From the NCBI RefSeq assembly GCF_014654675.1, contig NZ_BNBC01000003.1:167102-231101 (forward strand): a DNA stretch of 64,000 nucleotides. Reading direction: 5' to 3'. Position numbers and translations under genes: made by a program. The DNA comes from Streptomyces spiralis. Lineage in GTDB: Bacteria; Actinomycetota; Actinomycetes; Streptomycetales; Streptomycetaceae. The notes beneath the pieces were generated by a model. It was not told the DNA's origin and did no database searches. It saw only the letters and a list, made by a program, of their open reading frames with translations. This document shows, piece after piece, positions 1-7,858 of this stretch; position 1 is the first letter of the stretch; every line of letters begins with the position of its first letter.

Positions 1-153
1 CTGGTCCTGACACCGGGGGCGGCCATGTTCACCGCGCTGCTGCTGTTCGTCGGCCTGCTGCTGCTCCTCCCCCGCCGTCCGCTCCGCTCGAGCGGGGGGA
101 CTCCCATCGCCGTCACCGCCCGCCGCGCCGCCGAGGAAACCGCCGATGCCTAG
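1..153 (+). CDS. azlC: AzlC-family branched-chain amino acid exporter, C-terminal end (partial)
   Basis: The window opens inside this reading frame, and only about 50 C-terminal residues are visible. They contain one hydrophobic segment rich in Leu and Val (about residues 9 to 25 of the visible part), then a short basic cytoplasmic tail ending at TAG. Identification rests mainly on context: the next gene is a typical AzlD, and its ATG lies inside the last codons of this frame, which is the usual azlC-azlD coupling. AzlC is the large membrane subunit of a pair that exports branched-chain amino acids and analogues. The name is inferred from the neighbour, because too little of the protein itself is present. 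Confidence 0.6.
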   Translation: MVLTPGAAMFTALLLFVGLLLLLPRRPLRSSGGTPIAVTARRAAEETADA

Positions 154-472
154 CACCTCGTATCTGATCGCCGTCCTCGCGATCGTCTTCGCCATCACTC
201 TCGCGCTGCGGGCCCTGCCCTTCGCGGTCCTCGGGCGACTGCGTGGCTCGGCCGTCGTGCAGAAGCTGTCGGTGTCGATGCCGGTGGGCATTCTCGCGAT
301 CCTGGCCGTGACCGCCCTGCACGGCACCATGGCCAAGGACGCGCACGGCGCGTGGTACGCCCTGCTCGCGACCGCCGTCACCGTCGCCGTCCACCTCGCG
401 TTCGGCCGGCGCACCATTCTCAGCGTCGGCATCGGCACCGGCCTCTACGTCGTCCTGCTCAACACCCTGTGA
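146..472 (+). CDS. azlD: AzlD-family small exporter subunit
   Basis: This is a 108-aa hydrophobic protein with about four membrane segments (roughly residues 5-22, 40-60, 68-84 and 88-106) and few charged residues, the size and shape of AzlD. AzlD is the small partner of AzlC in branched-chain amino acid export (AzlCD or BrnFE type). The ATG lies 8 bp inside the end of the upstream azlC frame, so the two are almost certainly co-translated. The motif LRALPFAVLGRL near residue 22 matches the conserved Arg-Ala-Leu-Pro-Phe segment of the family. It is a complete gene, and only its exact substrate is uncertain. Confidence 0.85.
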   Translation: MPSTSYLIAVLAIVFAITLALRALPFAVLGRLRGSAVVQKLSVSMPVGILAILAVTALHGTMAKDAHGAWYALLATAVTVAVHLAFGRRTILSVGIGTGLYVVLLNTL

Positions 473-494
473 AGCACCAGAGGAGAACCGTCCG

Positions 495-1298
495 TTGAAC
501 TCCCACTCCGACACCGGCAGCTACTACACCCGCATCGACACGTCCCGCTACAAACCCACTGCCCATGCCGGCGGCGCCTGGGACCCGGACGAACAGCACT
601 TCAGCCCGCTCGGCGGCCTCGTGGCCCACGCCATCGACCGTCACCTGGCCGCACGGCCCGACGGTGGCCGACTGCTCCTGGCCCGGATCAGCTACGACAT
701 TCTCGGCCGCCTCGCCCTCGACGAGTGCGAGATCCAGGTCGAGACCGTCCGGCCCGGCCGCACCATCGAACTCCTCGAAGCCACCGTCCGCATCGCCGAC
801 CGGCCGGTGGTCAGGGCCCGCGCCTGGCGGCTGGCCGCCCTCGACACCTCGGCCGTCGCCGGTGACCCCGCCGAGCGGCTCACTCCGCCGGAGCGACTCG
901 CCCCCTGGCCGATGAGCGACCTGTGGCCCGGCGGTTACATCGCCTCTCTCGACGTGCGGCCCCTCACGCCGCCGCTGCCCGGCCGCACCACCGCCTGGGT
1001 GTCCACCCCGCTCGCCCTGGTGGCCGGCGAACCCAGCAGCCCGGTCGCGTCCTACCTCGCCCTGGTGGACACGGCCAACGGCATCGCCGTACGACAGCCA
1101 CCCACCGCGTGGATGTTCCCCAACGTCGACCTGACGGTGCACCTCCACCGGCAGCCCGTGGGCGACTGGACCGGCCTGGACACCACCGTCACCTTCGGAC
1201 CCAGCGGCCAGGGACTCACCAGCACCGTCCTGCACGACATCACCGGTCCGGTGGGCCACGCACAGCAGATCCTCACCGTTCGCCCGCTGACCCACTGA
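495..1298 (+). CDS. Acyl-CoA thioesterase-like protein (double hot-dog, TesB-like)
   Basis: This 267-aa cytoplasmic protein has the layout of the acyl-CoA thioesterase family: an N-terminal hot-dog half (about residues 25-115, with FSPLGGLVAHAI and RISYDILGRLALDE) and a C-terminal half (about 150-260, with PTAWMFPNVDLTVHLHR near the usual active-site region). Members hydrolyse acyl-CoA to free acid and CoA; the natural acyl chain cannot be read from sequence. The start is TTG at 495, chosen because AGGAGAA lies 8 bp upstream and no ATG is nearby. It begins 22 bp after azlD and could be co-transcribed with it, although no functional link is obvious. Confidence 0.75.
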   Translation: MNSHSDTGSYYTRIDTSRYKPTAHAGGAWDPDEQHFSPLGGLVAHAIDRHLAARPDGGRLLLARISYDILGRLALDECEIQVETVRPGRTIELLEATVRIADRPVVRARAWRLAALDTSAVAGDPAERLTPPERLAPWPMSDLWPGGYIASLDVRPLTPPLPGRTTAWVSTPLALVAGEPSSPVASYLALVDTANGIAVRQPPTAWMFPNVDLTVHLHRQPVGDWTGLDTTVTFGPSGQGLTSTVLHDITGPVGHAQQILTVRPLTH

Positions 1299-2364
1299 CC
1301 GAGCCGGTCAGCCGAGACATGGTCGACTTCTGGTCCTCCACGTCGGAGACCGGATGTCGGCCCCTGCCGCCGACCGGCTGGAAGAGGCGGGCGCGCAGGT
1401 GCGGCGTGAGGTTCTCGAGGATCTCGCGCAGCCACGGGCTGCGGACGGCCGGCAGCCGGACCAGGGTGTCCTGGAACGTTCCCGGGTCGGCCCGGAGCAG
1501 GTGACCGGGGTGCGGCGTGGGCGGGTCGTCGCGGAGGACACCGTCGGGCATGCCGCCTGACAAGGGGACGGGCGGATGCGGTTCAGGTGAGGCCAGCCAC
1601 AGCCACACGCCGAACGGCAGCGGCACCGGGTACGCCGAGGCGGCCGGGCCGGCCGGTGTCCAGGTCTCTCCGGTCTGCGGATGGACCGGCACGAGGAGGA
1701 TGTCGGCGTCCGTGTCGGAAGCGGACCGTCCTGGTCCGGCAAGCGCGGCGGGCCGCGCTTGCGGACCTGCGGGCAGCAGGGCATCGAGGGCGCGTTGGAA
1801 CATCTGCGCGATCAGGCCGTCCGGGACGGTCACCGGCCGGCCTTCCGAGGCCGCCAGCAGGTGGGCGAGCGCCCGGCCGCGGCCTCCCACTGCGGGCTCC
1901 ACGACCACCAGTGGTTCAGGCCCAGCCGCGACCCCCACGTGATCTGCGCCCGCAGTCCCACAGGTGCCGGGATGCCCGCGGGTGCCTGTCCAACGCGGCG
2001 AGGAGGCTGCCCGTTCCGGCGGCCACCGCGAAGAGCATCGCGACGAACAGCAGACCACTGCCGAGGAAGACCGTGGCGAAGAACCTGTCCTCGGCCTCTC
2101 CGATGTGGCTGCGCACCGCTCCCATGACCACAGGAAGATTCCGTCGAACGGCAGCACCGCCGGCTCCGTGCGAGCCGCGGTACGGCTCGAGGAACTGCTG
2201 AGCCAGTCCGTGCCGTGCGCCGGCCCGCCCGGGATCGCGCTGTGCACCAGGACGATCGTGGCCGCCGGCAGCACGGCGAACAGGACGCCCGCCGCACCCG
2301 CTGCCCGGGGTGTGCTAAGAGACCGGCCCACCGGCCCGACGGCGCCCGCTCCTGGCTGACGCAC
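1273..2364 (-). pseudogene. Decayed locus: frameshifted membrane protein joined to an unknown reading frame
   Basis: Reading from 2364 downwards, the frame begins like an actinobacterial membrane protein: hydrophobic segment AAGVLFAVLPAATIVLV, then VLPFDGIFLW. At about 2128 the sense jumps to another frame, which continues as MGAVRSHIGEAEDRFFATVF and GSGLLFVAMLFAVAAG, the conserved core of that family (homologues read ...FLWFMGA...). One missing base explains the jump. That second frame stops at 1916. From about 1930 to 1273 the first frame again shows coding-like third positions but encodes something unrelated and unrecognised (LLVPVHPQTGETWTP, PFGVWLWLASPEP). The simplest reading is two gene remnants joined by deletion; an uninterrupted 363-aa product is unlikely. 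Confidence 0.55.
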
Positions 2365-2371
2365 CCGCCGG

Positions 2372-3313
2372 TCACCCGGCCCCGGCCTGGAACAGCGGCC
2401 CTGTGACGGACAGGTGGGCGCCGGACTGCGTGAGGGGGGAGACGGTCACTTTCACGAACGTGACCGTGCGTGCGGAGGTGGCCAGGTCTGTCACCCAGTC
2501 AGGCACGGAGGCGGGTGTGACGGTGACGGTGCGCTCCGGCGGGAGCGGGGCGCCGCCCAGGTCTGTGAGCGTGCCGGACAGCGCGCGGAGGTAGAGCGTC
2601 ACCACATCGTTGCCGCCCTCCCCCTTGAGCGTGGACGTGGTCCCGGCTCTCGTGCGCAGCCGCGTCACCGCGCGGCCCCGGCCCGCGGTCATGTCGAGGC
2701 TGACGGCGTCCACCGATCGCGCGGTGAACTTCAGCGCCTCGACGGTGCCGGCCCCCGTGCGCACGGTGACCACGCCGCGGAAGGCGGCGGCGCGCAGTAC
2801 GAGTCGGTCGGCGCGCAGCACCCAGGGGGCGTCCGCGGGACGAACCGGCGGCGGGTCGAGTGGTGGTGCACCGGAGGACGAGGGCGCGGCGCTCGTCACC
2901 GATGGTGCGGTACTACCGGACGGTTGTGCCCCGTGCGCGGGGGCGGACACGCCGGCGTCGGGGATGGCCGGCGAGGAGCCGGCCGGTGCTGGGACGGCGC
3001 TGATGGGGGGCGTTGTGCTGCCCGGAGACGGTGGTGCGGTGGGCGTGGGTGCCGGCACGGCGCTCACCCGTGCCGTGGGCGTGGCTGTGCCGCCGGGGGT
3101 GGAGAGCGGGTCCGGCGAGGGCCAGGGGGTGGGAAGGTGCAGGGCCAAGGGCACGGTGGCCAGGGCGAGCGCGCGGGCGATGGACCGTGGTGCCCGGCCG
3201 GGCGCGTGACCGAACGGCCGGGTGCGGTCCGGGCGGTGGGGCTCGGGGCCGAAGGGGTGGCCGATGGAGTGGCCGAAGGGGTGCGTGTTCCGGTGGGTGT
3301 GGTCAGGTGCCAC
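2372..3313 (-). CDS. Pro/Ala-rich exported protein of the DUF6230-DUF6114 locus
   Basis: This is a 313-aa protein. A His/Pro-rich N-terminus is followed by a hydrophobic stretch (ALALATVPLALHL, about residue 50) that may act as a signal or anchor. Residues about 60-165 form a low-complexity Pro/Ala/Ser/Thr linker. The C-terminal 150 residues form a compact, beta-rich domain (WVLRADRLVLRAAAFRG, SLDMTAGRGRAVTRL) of no family I recognise. Its start lies 11 bp inside the end of the DUF6114 gene, so it is the third gene of that operon. A cell-surface or secreted role is inferred from composition and neighbours; no function is known. Confidence 0.7.
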   Translation of the reverse strand: MAPDHTHRNTHPFGHSIGHPFGPEPHRPDRTRPFGHAPGRAPRSIARALALATVPLALHLPTPWPSPDPLSTPGGTATPTARVSAVPAPTPTAPPSPGSTTPPISAVPAPAGSSPAIPDAGVSAPAHGAQPSGSTAPSVTSAAPSSSGAPPLDPPPVRPADAPWVLRADRLVLRAAAFRGVVTVRTGAGTVEALKFTARSVDAVSLDMTAGRGRAVTRLRTRAGTTSTLKGEGGNDVVTLYLRALSGTLTDLGGAPLPPERTVTVTPASVPDWVTDLATSARTVTFVKVTVSPLTQSGAHLSVTGPLFQAGAG

Positions 3314-3833
3314 GTCGGCTGTCTCCTGGCGGCACGGTCGTGGATTCCTCGTGCGCGGTGACGGTGGACGGTTCGGCGGCGTCGGGCGGGATCCAGGAGC
3401 AGGCCAGGCTGCCGCCGATCAGGCCGCTGATCAGCCCGAGGAACAGGCCGCCGAGGTTGGCGACGGGAAAGGAGACGAGGGTGAGCAGCAACGTGGCGAT
3501 CCCCGCGAACACGCGAAGATGCTGGCGGTACCAGAGGGTGAGCCCCAGGACGACAAGCAGAACTCCGATGATCAGGGATCCGGCACCGGATGTGGTCGAG
3601 AGGGCCAGCGGAACTCCGCCCAGGTCCAGGTCGGCGTACGGCCAGTACAGGATGGGCAGGCCCGCCATCGAGGTGAAGAGCCCCGCCCAGAAGGGGCGTT
3701 CACCGCGCCAGGTTCTGAACCTGCGCCGGGCGTGCGCGGCGAGGACGCGCAGTCGGGGGCGTTTGCCGGAGAACGGTCGGGGCGGTCTGCGGGCGAGCAG
3801 TCGGAGTCGTCTGCCGGAGAGCTGGATGATCAC
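3303..3833 (-). CDS. DUF6114-family membrane protein
   Basis: This 176-aa protein has a very basic N-terminus (about residues 1-45), then FRTWRGERPFWAGLFTSMAGLPILYWP and three or four membrane helices, with SGAGSLIIGVLLVVLGLTLW and LVSFPVANLGGLFLGLISG near the end. That pattern is typical of DUF6114 membrane proteins, which in streptomycetes sit next to DUF6230 genes as here. The GTG start at 3833 follows an AGGACGG ribosome-binding site; the gene overlaps the next one by 11 bp. The biochemical role of the family is not established. It is likely an envelope partner of the DUF6230 protein. Confidence 0.8.
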   Translation of the reverse strand: MIIQLSGRRLRLLARRPPRPFSGKRPRLRVLAAHARRRFRTWRGERPFWAGLFTSMAGLPILYWPYADLDLGGVPLALSTTSGAGSLIIGVLLVVLGLTLWYRQHLRVFAGIATLLLTLVSFPVANLGGLFLGLISGLIGGSLACSWIPPDAAEPSTVTAHEESTTVPPGDSRRGT

Positions 3834-3910
3834 GTGCCGTCCTGGTCAGCGGTGTCGCGTACGCGAAGAGCCGAGTGGGGTGGAGCCCGGGCCCACCGCG
3901 GGTGCTCCCA

Positions 3911-4000
3911 CCGGGGACAGGAGCACCGGGGACAGGAGCACCGGGGACAGGAGCACCGGGGTCAGGAGCACCGGGGTCAGGAGCACCGGAGTCAGGGGCA
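3911..4000. repeat. 15-bp tandem repeat, six copies
   Basis: The unit CCGGGGACAGGAGCA occurs six times head to tail (3911, 3926, 3941, 3956, 3971, 3986). Copies 4 and 5 carry GGGGTC instead of GGGGAC and copy 6 has two further changes. The array starts in the last codons of the DUF6230 gene and fills most of the gap before the DUF6114 gene. A 15-bp unit keeps every reading frame open, so one minus frame would read a Pro-Val-Leu-Leu-(Ser/Thr) pentapeptide. It is probably a slippage-prone spacer between two co-transcribed genes. Confidence 0.9.
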
Positions 4001-4615
4001 TTCGTGGTGGCCCTTCTCGATCCGCAGGCGCAGGTCGGGGATGTTGAACGTACCGGCGGAGATCGCGACCGCGGTCACGCGCACATGGGTCAATGTGGCC
4101 GACACGGCCTGCTGCCCGAAGCCGCTGGGGTCGAAGAAGCGGGAATTCCTGTCCCCCGGGTCGATCGGTCCCTTGGTGATCGCACCCTGCGCGACGCCGA
4201 TGTCGATGTCCCGGAAGTCCGCCTGCCCGACCGACTCGGTCGTCGCGTCGAGGAACATGTTCGTCGCCGTGGCGGGGCGTGTGTCCCCGCCGGTGATCTT
4301 GAAGGTGTGCGGACCCAGCAGCGGCAGGTCGATCGGTACGGACTGGCACAGCCCGCTGATCGTCGCGTGCCGGGCACCGGTGACCATGACCGGCACTCGC
4401 TCGCCCTTCTTGGTCACGTCCACCATCACGTAGATGCTGAACCCGCGGATGGTCAGGGTGTCCACGTTGACCTGGAACCTCTGTCCGGAGATGAGGAACG
4501 ACGCGGCGAGTGCTCCCTGGGCCATGGCGATGCCGAGCGCGGCGCAGGCTGCGACACTGGGGGTCAGGATGAGCGCGAACCGTCGCCACCGGGTTCTGCC
4601 GGCACGGTGCGACAT
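3992..4615 (-). CDS. DUF6230-family exported protein
   Basis: This 207-aa protein has a short basic N-terminus, one hydrophobic segment (about residues 12-35, FALILTPSVAACAALGIAMA) acting as signal or anchor, then a beta-rich exported domain (FLISGQRFQVNVDTLTIRGF, LPLLGPHTFKITGGDTRP). This matches DUF6230 proteins of streptomycetes, sometimes loosely labelled cholesterol esterase without biochemical support. The start at 4615 is preceded by GAAGGAG at 5 bp. An uninterrupted frame continues far upstream to 7174, but that is a GC artefact across an intergenic region and an opposite-strand gene. It is the first gene of a three-gene operon with DUF6114 and the Pro-rich protein. Confidence 0.8.
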   Translation of the reverse strand: MSHRAGRTRWRRFALILTPSVAACAALGIAMAQGALAASFLISGQRFQVNVDTLTIRGFSIYVMVDVTKKGERVPVMVTGARHATISGLCQSVPIDLPLLGPHTFKITGGDTRPATATNMFLDATTESVGQADFRDIDIGVAQGAITKGPIDPGDRNSRFFDPSGFGQQAVSATLTHVRVTAVAISAGTFNIPDLRLRIEKGHHECP

Positions 4616-4978
4616 CCTGTCTCCTTCGCTCATGACCCGCGACCCGCCGGTTCCAGGCACGGCAGACATCTGTTGTCCAGTGACGGATCCTAGGCTCGCG
4701 GTCACATCGATCCGCGGCACGTCAGGCCCGGCGTACGGGTGATGCGACTCCCACCGGGCCCTTCGGGCTGTGGATGTGGAGCCGGGCGAGTGACCGCACG
4801 CCCCGTTCACGCCCTCCCCCGTCCGCCCTCCCACGTTCTCCACCTGGTCTTCACCAGCCTTGCCGACCGCGCCCGTACCGGCCAACTCGCCCATGTGGCA
4901 AGGTTTTTGGCCGGTGCCCACCCGCTGGGACGGCGAGCAACCCGCGCTCCCACCCTCGGTGGCGACAGGAGAGGACCG
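4616..4978. other. Divergent intergenic region
   Basis: This 363-bp gap separates the DUF6230 operon (leftward) from the composite immunity-like gene (rightward) and must hold both promoters. I see no convincing gene. A TTTTTGG tract near 4904 is the least GC-rich part. No confident -35/-10 pair or dyad was identified. Confidence 0.5.
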
Positions 4979-7096
4979 ATGGCCGACTACGTGATGGCTG
5001 CCACCGAGGTCGGCGGCGAACGGCTCGGCGAACGTCTCCTCTCCACGGCGCCCACGCTCGGCGAAGCCGCCGAGTTCGGCGACCGTCACCGGACGAACTA
5101 CGTGTCGGTCCGACATGGCCACGACATCACCCTCTACGGCAGAGACGCCACCGGCGCCTGGTCGGTCCTCGTCTCCGATGCCCCCGCCGCTGTCGTCGTG
5201 GAACTGCGCCGTCAGCACGATGCCCTGTGCCGGCCGGAACCGGCCTCGCACGGCAGCTCCCACGTCGGCTTCGAGTACCCCTCCACCCCTGAGGACGACT
5301 ACGTGCTGACCGCCGTCGACGTGGACGGCGAGCCGATCGCGGAACGCGTCAGCTCCACGGCGCCCACGCTCGCCGAGGCCGCCGAACTCGGCGAACTCCA
5401 CAAGGCGAACTACGTCATAGCCGGCCGGGACGGCAGCGACGTGGTCACGCTCCACGCGCGGGACGCCGGCGGCGGCTGGTCGGTGGTCGCGGCCGATGTC
5501 GATGTCGAGACCGCCGAGGAGGTGTGCCTCTGGTTCGACCTCACGCACCACTACCAGGGCCGGTCGTCGGCCGGCAGCGCCGCCGGCGGCCCCACCGGCC
5601 GCCACCCCCTCGACCACGTCACGACACCCGAGGGTGGGCAGATCGCCGCAGCGCAGGCGGTCTCGCTGGTCGTGGAACGGATCCGGACCCGCCGTCTGGA
5701 CTACCCCACGCAAGGGCTGGCCGCGGATCGCTTCGAAGGAGGTTGGAGCGTCTACGCGCCGGTGGACGTCGACGACAGCGACCCGATGGCCTTCCTGGAC
5801 ATGCCGGTGGGCCGGTCGGTGTTCCTGGTGAGCGACATCGGGCGGGTCAAGGAGACATCGAGCGCGATCCCTCCGCGGCAGGCGGAGGAGATGTTCACCG
5901 CGGAGGAGGCGTACGTTCGCCGCAGGCCCGCCGAGGAACGGTTCATGGAGCTCCTCCGGGACGAGGTCACGCGGCTCGACGCCGCGCCGGAAGGTCCGGC
6001 GGGCATCGCCTCGTTCACCATCGACGCCCCCGCCACGGAGGTGACGGCGGCCAGGGCGTCGGCGCTGCTCGGTCCGATCGCTCAGCAACTGGCCCAGCTC
6101 GGACCTCCGGGGTGGGACCGCTTCACCGCGGTCTTCTCCTTCACGGTCTCCGCCGAGGTCGCCCGACTGCGGTTCGGGTCCGGAAACCAGAGCACCGAGG
6201 TCAGGGTGCCCGAGCAGATGGCCGTGCTGGTCCGCAGGCAGCGGCACCTCGCCGCGCTGATGCCGGCGGGGCCGTGGTGGCGCCTGCTGCTCACCGTCAG
6301 CCACAGCACGGGAGTGAACGCCCGGATCACCACGGAGTACGACTACGGCGACCGGCCCTTCCCCGACGATCATCTGCTGGCCCCCGCGAACTACCGCGAC
6401 GACCTGGCGGCCTACCCACGCGCACAGACTCCGGCATGGCTCTTGGAGTACATCGCCGCAGCCGACGGGCCGACCCCCGCGACCCGCACGGCACCGCACA
6501 CCGCCGACGCGACGACACGGCCGGGCCAGGTTCCGGTCCTGGGCACCAAGCTCGGCTGGACCAGGCTTCACGCCGACCCTCACGTGATCACCTACGGCCG
6601 CAGATCGATCACCCTCGACCAGGTGGAATGGATCAGCTACTCGGCGACCCAGACCGCCCAAAAGCGCTTCCTGTACCCGACGACCTACGACAACACGTGG
6701 GACTTCCAGGTGGGCCGGTACCCGTACCACGGGGGGCCGAAGGTCTCCGTGCACTTCTTCAGAGCGGGCCGCCGAGCCGACCAGCCGGAGGAGTGGACGT
6801 TCCTGGTGAACCTGACTCACCAGTACCTGGCTCCCCGGTTGCTCACCGAACTGCTCACCCAGGTCCGCCGAGGTGAGACCGTCACCGTCGGCGGCAGCGT
6901 GAAGGTGACCCAGTCCGGCATCTCGTGCGCGAAGCCACGCCTCTCCCTGCCCTGGGATTCCATCAGCGGTGCGCAGTTGCACAACGGCATGATCTGGATC
7001 CGTCAGACAGGCGTGGAGAAACCGGTGCTGACCGTGCCACTGAGCCACCCCAACGCGGTGTTGATCCCAGAGCTGTTCACCACTCTCATGCGGTGA
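4979..7096 (+). CDS. Large multi-domain cytoplasmic protein, probable composite (poly)immunity protein
   Basis: This 705-aa protein has no signal or membrane segment. Residues about 3-75 and 107-180 are two copies of one domain (DYVMAATEVGGERLGERLL against DYVLTAVDVDGEPIAERVS, both followed by STAPTL.EAAE). Residues about 225-310 resemble YrhB/Imm35-type immunity domains (WSVYAPVDVDDSDPMAFLD, GRVKETSSAIPPRQAEE). Residues about 340-500 form an alpha/beta domain with WDRFTAVFSFTVSAEV and TTEYDYGDRPFP, like other toxin-immunity or YezG-like folds. The last 180 residues look PH-like (VITYGRRSITLDQVEWISY). The start at 4979 has AGGAGAGG upstream. Stacking of immunity-type domains suggests protection against incoming polymorphic toxins. 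This is inferred; no toxin gene lies adjacent. Confidence 0.6.
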   Translation: MADYVMAATEVGGERLGERLLSTAPTLGEAAEFGDRHRTNYVSVRHGHDITLYGRDATGAWSVLVSDAPAAVVVELRRQHDALCRPEPASHGSSHVGFEYPSTPEDDYVLTAVDVDGEPIAERVSSTAPTLAEAAELGELHKANYVIAGRDGSDVVTLHARDAGGGWSVVAADVDVETAEEVCLWFDLTHHYQGRSSAGSAAGGPTGRHPLDHVTTPEGGQIAAAQAVSLVVERIRTRRLDYPTQGLAADRFEGGWSVYAPVDVDDSDPMAFLDMPVGRSVFLVSDIGRVKETSSAIPPRQAEEMFTAEEAYVRRRPAEERFMELLRDEVTRLDAAPEGPAGIASFTIDAPATEVTAARASALLGPIAQQLAQLGPPGWDRFTAVFSFTVSAEVARLRFGSGNQSTEVRVPEQMAVLVRRQRHLAALMPAGPWWRLLLTVSHSTGVNARITTEYDYGDRPFPDDHLLAPANYRDDLAAYPRAQTPAWLLEYIAAADGPTPATRTAPHTADATTRPGQVPVLGTKLGWTRLHADPHVITYGRRSITLDQVEWISYSATQTAQKRFLYPTTYDNTWDFQVGRYPYHGGPKVSVHFFRAGRRADQPEEWTFLVNLTHQYLAPRLLTELLTQVRRGETVTVGGSVKVTQSGISCAKPRLSLPWDSISGAQLHNGMIWIRQTGVEKPVLTVPLSHPNAVLIPELFTTLMR

Positions 7097-7251
7097 CGGC
7101 CGAGCACCGGCCGGCCCCGGCTCGTCCCCGCCCGGGCCGAACCCGGCGTGCGTGAGGCTGTCACGAGTAGGCAACTCCTACACGGAATCAGCACACCAGC
7201 TTCACAACTCACGCTATTTTCGGCACCCTCAACACGCCCTGGGGGGACCAC

Positions 7252-7773
7252 ATGGCCAATCCGTACACCAGACCGCCGCAGCCTGCCGCGCCTGCTCCCA
7301 GGTGGGCGCGCAAGCGATATGTGCTGCCCGCGATGGGCCTCGCCTTCTTCCTCGGTATCGGTGCCGGCGCCGGCGGGCAGGACAACGGGAACGACGCGAA
7401 GGCTGCGTCCGCGAAGGTGCAGCCGACCGCCACGGTCACCGCGACAGCCACGGCCACGCAGACCGCGACGCCGAGCCCTGTGCCGACGGTGACGGCGACG
7501 AAGACGGTCGAAGTGAAGGTGACCGTCACCGCGAGGGCCGTCAGCTCCGGTTCGGGAAGCAGCGGCAGTTCGTCCAGCGGGTCGTCCGGGAGCGGTGGCT
7601 CGGGCTCGTCGGGTGGTTCGAGTTCCGGCAGTGGCGGCTCCAGCGCCTCGGGAGGGTCCAGCAGTGCCGGAAACGGCGCCACCGCCCTGTGCAACGACGG
7701 CACCTACTCCTACGCGGCCCACCACCAGGGAGCCTGCTCGCACCATGGCGGCGTGGCCGTCTTCTACAGGTAG
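7252..7773 (+). CDS. Membrane-anchored or exported DUF3761 protein
   Basis: This 173-aa protein starts with a Pro/Ala-rich cytoplasmic tail, then one membrane segment (about residues 24-42, YVLPAMGLAFFLGIGAGAGG). A Thr/Ala-rich spacer follows, then about 60 residues of Ser/Gly low complexity, and a C-terminal 30-residue Cys/His domain (CNDGTYSYAAHHQGACSHHG, then GVAVFYR). That ending is the DUF3761 signature. The domain probably sits outside the membrane at the end of a flexible stalk. Its function is unknown. It stands alone with a hairpin terminator after the stop. Confidence 0.8.
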   Translation: MANPYTRPPQPAAPAPRWARKRYVLPAMGLAFFLGIGAGAGGQDNGNDAKAASAKVQPTATVTATATATQTATPSPVPTVTATKTVEVKVTVTARAVSSGSGSSGSSSSGSSGSGGSGSSGGSSSGSGGSSASGGSSSAGNGATALCNDGTYSYAAHHQGACSHHGGVAVFYR

Positions 7774-7798
7774 GCCGACTACGTGACCAGGGACGAAC

Positions 7799-7836
7799 GC
7801 GGCGGCCGACCCGGGAGGATCCGGGACGGCCGCCGC
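7799..7836. terminator. Bidirectional hairpin terminator
   Basis: A 10-bp perfect stem (GCGGCGGCCG with its complement at 7827-7836) encloses an inner CCCGG/CCGGG pairing. It lies between two convergent genes (the DUF3761 gene and the cellulase gene), 26 bp past one stop and 23 bp past the other, so it can serve both. Confidence 0.75.
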
Positions 7837-7858
7837 TGCGGTGCCGGATGGTGCGGCG

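Noticed and set aside
3911..4000. CRISPR-like array
   Set aside because: The 15-bp units abut each other with no unique spacers, so this is a simple tandem repeat.
3992..7174. Unbroken 1060-residue minus frame over the DUF6230 gene and beyond
   Set aside because: Only the first 207 codons from 4615 have family similarity; the rest lies opposite to a well-supported gene and is a GC-rich shadow.
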